Shown here piece by piece: positions 6,221 to 11,762 of a stretch of DNA of 11,762 nt. This DNA is from JAGKXC01 sp964554385 (GTDB taxonomy: Bacteria; Bacteroidota; Bacteroidia; NS11-12g; UBA955). The DNA is taken from positions 1 to 11,762 of the forward strand of contig CAZKOM010000071.1 in assembly GCA_964554385.1 (NCBI GenBank), written 5' to 3'. The notes under the pieces are model-generated. The model did no database searches. It saw nothing but the letters and a program-made list of their open reading frames with translations, and was not told the origin of the DNA. The translations under genes and the position numbers were made by a program. Positions within the stretch are counted from its first letter, which is position 1. Each line of letters starts with the position of its first letter.

Positions 6221-9200
6221 ATGAAAATTGTTAATTTTTTGCAGCGCAGACCGATGGCCCTTGTGCTGATGGCTTTTAGTAGCCTTGGAGCCTTACATGC
6301 TGCGGGTTACTCTGCTGCAAATAGAAATACTCTTATCTCTGTGGTTGGCGATTCGCTGAAAATGGGAACGGATTCTGCCAAATCGGAAAAACCGAAGAAA
6401 ACAATTTCCATGTTACCGGCTTCCGTTGACAATAAATTGGTGTTATTAGGCATGTCAAATACTTCCGAATCGGAAGTAGATAATCGATTTTTATTGTTAT
6501 CGGCCTTGGTTCGTTCTGGCGATTTGGAAAAAACAACCCATTGGTACTTGCCGATGCAGCCGTACGGAATTTCTCTGTTAAAACAATATATTACTACCGG
6601 TGATACGTTTGCAAGTGTTTCATTGAAAGGAATTTACAATGAAAATGCACAGCAATTGGATACCTTGTTAAAGGAATTGCGAGGCATATATTTGAAAAAT
6701 CCTGAGGTGGTTAATCGCTGGGTAATAAAAACCTGTTATCCAACACTGAATGATAGCGAACGTGGGTATGCTTTAGCCTTGAAACGGTATATGGATAAAC
6801 CCGAAATCCCAGCGGCCATTCGATATCAAGTAGAGAGTTTATTGGCCAATGCGATGTTTTCTTATTATCGGATTTTGGATGATATGGATGATGAGGATGA
6901 CGATATCGATTTCAACATGGGTTATTTGGATGCCAATTTTGATTATTACGAAACATTCAAGGCATTTGCTAATGGGTTTGATTCGCTAAAACCCCAGTTT
7001 AAATCGTGGTTGCCGGCTCAGGAATTTATTGAGGTTTCGGATTTGTTGGACTATTATAAAAAATCCACTAAGACCAATCAAAGAGACAATGATGGATTAT
7101 TCTATTTCTTAGATTCTCGTAATGAACTTGTAAAAGAAATTGCGGGTTTAGTGTCTTCCTCAGTCCCCAATAAAGTTATAGTAATTGCTCCCACCGAGGA
7201 ATTAATATTAAACGATAAAAAAATCGGGTTCGTTTCTATTTTGAAAGGATTATTAGATAAAGGCGTATCAAAAAATAAAATCTGCAGATTATTTACGTTT
7301 TCGGGTAGTTTGGAGGAAAAAGTTACAATTCAAAAAAATTCTACTGAAGATGTGCTTTTTGAAGGCAAATATGAATCGATATTAACAAATTCTAATTTAT
7401 CCGATGATGAAGATGAGGGGTATTTTATTGATTATTTTTTATTCGATATTAAAAGCAAAGACGCTGAAGACAGTAGCCTGATTAAAGCGAAATCATTGAT
7501 TTATGAGGAGTACAAGAAATATATTTCTACCGATTATGAATTAACCAATTCTTTCTTGGCATTTCCCGCTAAAGACGGAGACAATTCCGGAATTGCAACA
7601 TACGCTGTAATGCCAGGACATGTTGACGATTTTCCTATGGATACTGCTAGTACAAGTTCCGGTTGGGATTGGGAAGATAGGGAAGAAGGTAACTGGAGCT
7701 CTAATTGGGATGACTACGAATCTAAAAACTATCAGTTGAATGAAATTCCGAAAATTCGACATGCATCGGCTCAAATTGAGTTCGCGTATTCGTATATGGT
7801 GAATGCTTCTGTGTCGAAATTCGCTAATAATTTAACCACTCTTTTGTCGGAAAATGGACTGGGAACCGTAAATACCTCGTTAGGATATCGGGGTGTCGCC
7901 CTAAATCTTTTAAGTAGCGGTGAAAAAAATAATGCTAAGACCTACCAGTTTTGGGGATTGCGAGGCGGTGAGTACCAAACATCTAATAAATATGTAACGG
8001 GTTTCCATTTTGGGTATTTACAAGGTACTGCCTTTGCTATGGATAAGAAACGCAGGATTTATCTAAACGTACTTTCTTATTTGGAAGGATTTGATACTAA
8101 ACTTTCATTTCCTACAAATGGATTTTCAGGAAGTTTGAACAATCCATTAACCGGTAAAACGTTCAAAGCCGTAGGAACAGTTTACGGAATGATGTTGGGT
8201 ACTACGGTGCGTTTGAACCGATTGTTTATTCACGGAAATATCGGCTATGGTTGGGATCTTGGCAAGGGAGATTGGACGATGAATAAAGCCATTGTTTCTG
8301 GAATTACACCTTTTAAGTACACGGGCGTGAATTACGGAATTCAAGCAGGATATAAATTTGGACTTTTCAAGAAAGAGGATAATGACTATGAATCGGACTG
8401 GGCTGTTGACTCAACTGTTACTTCCGAAGCCGTTCCAGTTGGAAATCGTACAACCAAAGGTAAGAAATCTACAAAAACCTATCGTAGCCCCAAATACATT
8501 CTCAAGTCTACCGTCACTCAGGTAATGGCACCCGTGATTCAATCTAATTTGGGCACTAGTAAATCGCAGTTTACGGCTTATACAAATCCTTCGAAGATGC
8601 AGGATACAACCGTTGTGTCTTCTGCAGAGGAAAATACTCCTAATTTCAATCCCAAGGGATATCATTACGATTTTAACGATGCCGAACTCAGTGCTCAAGC
8701 AGTGAAGTTGATGTCGGAGAGAGCCAAAAAGGCAAGAATTGTATTGGCCGGTGAGAATCACCGATATGTGAAATTTAATTCGCGTTCTGAATTCCGTTGG
8801 ATGAAAATGTTATACGAGAATGCAGGTTATAGAAATTACATTCTTGAGCTAAGTCCAACCCGGGCGGTATTCTTGGAAAGATATATTTGTAAAGGCGATA
8901 CGATTGCTAAAAAGATAATTCAATCCACGGCGTCTGCTAGATTTATGGTTTTGTTCGATAGCTTAGCTGCATGGCAGATGAGTTTACCTGAATCCGAGCG
9001 AATTAAGATCTATGGATTGGATGTGGAACGATTTGCAGATATGACGGTAATGTGGTTGAACGATATTGCTACCCGCAGAGAGGAAATGCTTTCGGACAAA
9101 AAGAACAACCTAAAAGGAGTTCCAGCATCGATTGAAGTGGGAGTAAGAGCAATTAATCATTTGGGTTCAAATTATTACTATGGTGGGCAGCGAGATTACC

Positions 9201-10711
9201 AAGAATCGTTGGAAGATTTTAACAGTGAATTAGAAAAAAATGATACATCCTTGAATGTGTCATCGGTGGTAAAGGTGGATACTACAGCTGTCAAGATGGA
9301 GCCGGTACCCATTAGCCTTTCAACCATTAAACGATTGGATGATTGGAGACGATTGGATTTTAGCCGAATTTCATTCAATGAAGATCCTAGTATTGTTGAA
9401 TTGTATAAGTATATAGATAGCAACAAATCGGAATTTAAAGCATGGTTAGGTCCAATGTGGCCTGAATTCTCTGATGCATTTGCTCGATTACGTGAAGTGT
9501 ATGAATGGGAACGCCGCGATGACCAAGCCCAGCAATATCAATGGCGCGAAGAAACCATGTACCGAAATATGGTGAATTTGTTAGAAAAGTATCCTAATTC
9601 TAAGTTTTTTGGTCAGTTTGGTAGATGTCATGTAGGCTTAAGCAAACAACAACAGGATTGCGGTTGGTTTGAATACAACAGTATTTTGGCCAGATTAAGA
9701 ACTCGTTATTTTAAGAACGATAGCTCTTTAATGAATATTGGTATATTTTATAAGGAGAATGAGGACGATGTAGATGATATTTCGTCTAGCGATTTGTTGC
9801 ATAACGAGAAAATTCGGAATGAGGTTACCACATTATATGAGAATACGGAAGAAAATACGATGGTATATAATTTGGAAGAACTTGGGGATTATAAATCGGA
9901 ATTGCGCAAGAAATTCAATTTTGTGGTAATTATTGGGCGAGAGCAAGGGGAAGACGATGATATTGACTACTCCAATGATTCAGATACTGAGGATTCTGAG
10001 AAAAATAAGGACGTAAATATGGGCGTTTATATGGGCTATGGTTTAGGGGCTAATCTAGGCTCCTTGTATGGAGAAACCATGGTGAATTATTTATTGACCC
10101 AAGAAGCGATTGACCTCAGAAACCCAACTTCTAATACTTATAATAATTTGTTTTTAGGGTACCGTGGAAAGCATGTGAGCATGCAATATGGTGTGGGGTA
10201 TAAACTCAAGAACAGGCAATTATTCTCCGATGGATTATCGTCGATAGATGGGAATATGACATTGCACAATATGAGTATGTACCTGCATAATTCCAACGTA
10301 AATAATAACAAAGTTTTACAATATGGTTTGGGTCTGGGTTATACATTTACCAAGCAGCGCTTGACGTATCAAAAGGTGGAACCACAGTTGGTTTTGGTTA
10401 CTAATCCAGTGGAGTTGGTGAGTTATCGTGGAATGCCATCGGCCAGTGTTGTATTTGGAATATTGAAAGATAACGTGGGATTGGATATTGAAGCTGGTTA
10501 CCGAGTTCAGATGAATAATTCTACATGGGAATACCGCGGAAGTAGAATGCCTTTTGCTACTGCAGGATATACCGAGGGTATAGCTACAGATTTGTTAAAA
10601 TTGCCTTTTGCTACAATTAATTTACGTGTAGTTATTGAAGGTACGCAGCCCGTGTATAAGGTGAAAAAAGATGAATCGGAAGATTCTGATTCGAATTATG
10701 TAGTGGATTGA
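6221..10711 (+). CDS. 1496-residue exported protein: barrel-like module, Ere/ChaN-like domain, barrel-like module
   Basis: I do not recognise this protein as a whole. It has a signal peptide (basic start, hydrophobic core 11-25, cleavage near ALHA). Residues 30-310 are mainly helical. Residues 316-362 look alpha/beta (strand KVIVIAP, later KICRLFTF). A Trp/Asp/Glu-rich linker follows (478-505). Residues about 515-716 show alternating aromatic/Gly strands ending in YGIQAGYKFGLF, as in small outer-membrane barrels. Residues about 835-1240 resemble the erythromycin esterase/ChaN/Tiki superfamily: LAGENH (842-847; Glu845, His847), YILELSP (Glu876), IYGLDVE (930-936), an M-x-x-N helix before KYPNSKFF, and FGRCHVG (His1137). 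A 140-residue insertion lies within it. After an acidic linker (1244-1261), residues about 1265-1474 form a second barrel-like module. An outer-membrane location with the enzyme-like domain in the periplasm or outside is inferred. The gene follows yicC by 7 bases with no promoter seen between. Confidence 0.8.
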   Translation: MKIVNFLQRRPMALVLMAFSSLGALHAAGYSAANRNTLISVVGDSLKMGTDSAKSEKPKKTISMLPASVDNKLVLLGMSNTSESEVDNRFLLLSALVRSGDLEKTTHWYLPMQPYGISLLKQYITTGDTFASVSLKGIYNENAQQLDTLLKELRGIYLKNPEVVNRWVIKTCYPTLNDSERGYALALKRYMDKPEIPAAIRYQVESLLANAMFSYYRILDDMDDEDDDIDFNMGYLDANFDYYETFKAFANGFDSLKPQFKSWLPAQEFIEVSDLLDYYKKSTKTNQRDNDGLFYFLDSRNELVKEIAGLVSSSVPNKVIVIAPTEELILNDKKIGFVSILKGLLDKGVSKNKICRLFTFSGSLEEKVTIQKNSTEDVLFEGKYESILTNSNLSDDEDEGYFIDYFLFDIKSKDAEDSSLIKAKSLIYEEYKKYISTDYELTNSFLAFPAKDGDNSGIATYAVMPGHVDDFPMDTASTSSGWDWEDREEGNWSSNWDDYESKNYQLNEIPKIRHASAQIEFAYSYMVNASVSKFANNLTTLLSENGLGTVNTSLGYRGVALNLLSSGEKNNAKTYQFWGLRGGEYQTSNKYVTGFHFGYLQGTAFAMDKKRRIYLNVLSYLEGFDTKLSFPTNGFSGSLNNPLTGKTFKAVGTVYGMMLGTTVRLNRLFIHGNIGYGWDLGKGDWTMNKAIVSGITPFKYTGVNYGIQAGYKFGLFKKEDNDYESDWAVDSTVTSEAVPVGNRTTKGKKSTKTYRSPKYILKSTVTQVMAPVIQSNLGTSKSQFTAYTNPSKMQDTTVVSSAEENTPNFNPKGYHYDFNDAELSAQAVKLMSERAKKARIVLAGENHRYVKFNSRSEFRWMKMLYENAGYRNYILELSPTRAVFLERYICKGDTIAKKIIQSTASARFMVLFDSLAAWQMSLPESERIKIYGLDVERFADMTVMWLNDIATRREEMLSDKKNNLKGVPASIEVGVRAINHLGSNYYYGGQRDYQESLEDFNSELEKNDTSLNVSSVVKVDTTAVKMEPVPISLSTIKRLDDWRRLDFSRISFNEDPSIVELYKYIDSNKSEFKAWLGPMWPEFSDAFARLREVYEWERRDDQAQQYQWREETMYRNMVNLLEKYPNSKFFGQFGRCHVGLSKQQQDCGWFEYNSILARLRTRYFKNDSSLMNIGIFYKENEDDVDDISSSDLLHNEKIRNEVTTLYENTEENTMVYNLEELGDYKSELRKKFNFVVIIGREQGEDDDIDYSNDSDTEDSEKNKDVNMGVYMGYGLGANLGSLYGETMVNYLLTQEAIDLRNPTSNTYNNLFLGYRGKHVSMQYGVGYKLKNRQLFSDGLSSIDGNMTLHNMSMYLHNSNVNNNKVLQYGLGLGYTFTKQRLTYQKVEPQLVLVTNPVELVSYRGMPSASVVFGILKDNVGLDIEAGYRVQMNNSTWEYRGSRMPFATAGYTEGIATDLLKLPFATINLRVVIEGTQPVYKVKKDESEDSDSNYVVD

Positions 10712-10724
10712 TAAGCAACCGCAT

Positions 10725-10732
10725 TAATTTTG
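10725..10732 (+). promoter_or_regulatory. Possible -7 box for pssA-purE
   Basis: TAATTTTG matches TAnnTTTG perfectly and ends 13 bases before the pssA ATG, in the 34-base gap after the large gene. The only TTG nearby upstream (10708-10710) is 14 bases away, shorter than the usual 19-20, so the -33 element is weak or absent. Confidence 0.4.
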
Positions 10733-10745
10733 CATAGTAGATAAT

Positions 10746-11525
10746 ATGACAGAAAAAAAGGTAGCCGTTTCAGGATCCTGGACAAAACAATTACCCAACA
10801 TGGTAACACTCAGCAATTTGTTGTGTGGCGTTTTGGGGATTGCCATGGTGATAGAAGGAAGGCCGTTTGATGGGTTTTTATTGATGATTCTGGGTGCGAT
10901 GATGGATTTTTTTGATGGTTGGGTAGCCCGATTATTAAAGGCCGACAGCGACTTAGGGTTGCAATTGGATTCATTGGCCGATGTTGTGACATTTGGCGTT
11001 TTACCAGGGTTAATTTGGAGGTCTTTAATGCAAGATCAAGGATATTGTTCTACTGGGTTCTGTATAAACAATTATGTGTGGGTTTTGATACCGTTGGGTG
11101 CGGCTTACCGATTGGCAAAATTCAATGTGGATACACGGCAGCTTACGGGTTTTATCGGTGTACCTACTCCTATTACTGGCTTAGCGGTAGGTTCTTGGGC
11201 GATGATTGCATATAGTTATACTACCGATTCTGAAAGTTTTAATTGGTTGTTGAGTCCGATGATTGACATAAGACCATTGCTTACGAACTTCTATTTTTGG
11301 CTATACATGCCCTTGTTTGTGGCTTTCATGATGAATAGTGAATTCGCCATGTTGGCCATGAAATTCAAATCGGGGGATACCTTAAGAAAGTGGAAAATCG
11401 CTTTAGTGATTGCCGCTTTACCATGTATATTGTTTGGTAGTGCCATGGTTGCTGTATTCTATTTCGTTTATCTAATTATTTCTATTTTATCAAATTCAAA
11501 TAAATCAACCCAACCCATACTATGA
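10746..11525 (+). CDS. pssA: CDP-diacylglycerol--serine O-phosphatidyltransferase
   Basis: This membrane enzyme makes phosphatidylserine from CDP-diacylglycerol and L-serine, the precursor of phosphatidylethanolamine. The CDP-alcohol phosphotransferase signature D-G-x2-A-R-x8-G-x3-D-x3-D is complete: the Asp-Gly-Trp-Val-Ala-Arg begins within MDFFDGWVARLL (53-64) and continues through GLQLDSLAD. The PssA subgroup is shown by YRLAKFNVDTRQLTGFIGVP with the following PTPITGLAVG. At 259 residues it has the normal length and several hydrophobic membrane segments, including PNMVTLSNLLCGVLGIAMVI near the N-terminus and two at the C-terminus. The purE start codon overlaps the pssA stop by 4 bases, indicating cotranscription and probable translational coupling. 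A phosphatidylserine decarboxylase gene is not in the window. Confidence 0.95.
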   Translation: MTEKKVAVSGSWTKQLPNMVTLSNLLCGVLGIAMVIEGRPFDGFLLMILGAMMDFFDGWVARLLKADSDLGLQLDSLADVVTFGVLPGLIWRSLMQDQGYCSTGFCINNYVWVLIPLGAAYRLAKFNVDTRQLTGFIGVPTPITGLAVGSWAMIAYSYTTDSESFNWLLSPMIDIRPLLTNFYFWLYMPLFVAFMMNSEFAMLAMKFKSGDTLRKWKIALVIAALPCILFGSAMVAVFYFVYLIISILSNSNKSTQPIL

Positions 11526-11762
11526 TTAAAATTGGGATCATCATGGGCAGCGATAGCGATCTGCCAGTTATGAAAGAAGCGGCTGTGGTACTTGAACAGT
11601 TGAATATTAAATACGAGTTAACCATTGTAAGTGCCCATCGTACACCGGATAGATTAATGTCGTATGCCAAAGATGCTTCGCTTCGTGGAATTGAAGTGAT
11701 TATCGCAGGAGCTGGAGGGGCGGCGCATTTGCCTGGAATGGTTGCGTCATTTACCCACTTAC
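11522..11762 (+). CDS. purE: N5-carboxyaminoimidazole ribonucleotide mutase, N-terminal part (cut by window edge)
   Basis: Translation from the ATG at 11522 gives 80 codons that run off the right edge. The protein opens MIKIGIIMGSDSDLPVMKEA, with the PurE phosphate-binding GSDSD, then SAHRTP with the catalytic-type His, and AGAGGAAHLPGMVAS. These are the conserved elements of class I PurE, which rearranges N5-CAIR to CAIR in de novo purine synthesis. The ATG lies within ATGA, overlapping the pssA stop codon. A purK partner would be expected in the genome but is not visible here. Confidence 0.95.
   Translation, partial: MIKIGIIMGSDSDLPVMKEAAVVLEQLNIKYELTIVSAHRTPDRLMSYAKDASLRGIEVIIAGAGGAAHLPGMVASFTHL

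Noticed and set aside
8411..8761. 116-codon open frame antisense to the large exported-protein gene
   Set aside because: The long plus-strand frame is continuous and domain-bearing; this antisense product has no recognisable features.
1..11762. Mobile element, defence island or CRISPR array
   Set aside because: No transposase, integrase, inverted-repeat ends, repeat-spacer pattern or defence-type nuclease is seen; the neighbours are housekeeping genes.

Overview
The window looks like a chromosomal segment of a member of the Bacteroidota. The clues are the protein families (a bacillithiol-type BshB1 deacetylase, a TrxR-like ferredoxin/flavodoxin-NADP reductase, a lipoprotein glutaminyl cyclase and a Bacteroidota-style EF-P N-terminus). 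Several starts also have TAnnTTTG promoter boxes, and clear Shine-Dalgarno sequences are absent. The genus cannot be read from the sequence. I see no tRNA, rRNA, CRISPR array, insertion sequence or phage gene. Coding density is very high; the longest non-coding stretch is 189 bases (107-295).

Left half, all on the minus strand. From the divergent point near 5290 back to base 1, the transcription order is: a secreted M28-family glutaminyl-peptide cyclotransferase, bshB1, a secreted von Willebrand factor A-like protein of unknown role, a ferredoxin/flavodoxin-NADP reductase, mtgA (peptidoglycan glycosyltransferase), and the first 35 codons of efp, cut by the window edge. The first three are 10-18 bases apart and look like one operon. 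The reductase and mtgA may be read through or have their own promoters. efp has the best promoter in the window (TTTG-N20-TACCTTTG).

Right half, all on the plus strand. yicC (RNase-like) is followed after 7 bases by a 4.5-kb gene for a 1496-residue exported protein. Next come pssA (phosphatidylserine synthase) and the first 80 codons of purE, which overlaps pssA by 4 bases.

Most genes are ordinary housekeeping or envelope genes. The unusual one is the 1496-residue protein. It has a signal peptide, a long mostly helical N-terminal region, a first beta-barrel-like module, an erythromycin-esterase/ChaN-like domain, then a second beta-barrel-like module, with aspartate/glutamate-rich linkers between. 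I do not know a described protein with this order. The second point of interest is a functional link: the glutaminyl cyclase shares a putative operon with a secreted protein whose predicted mature N-terminus is Gln, the substrate expected of such an enzyme.
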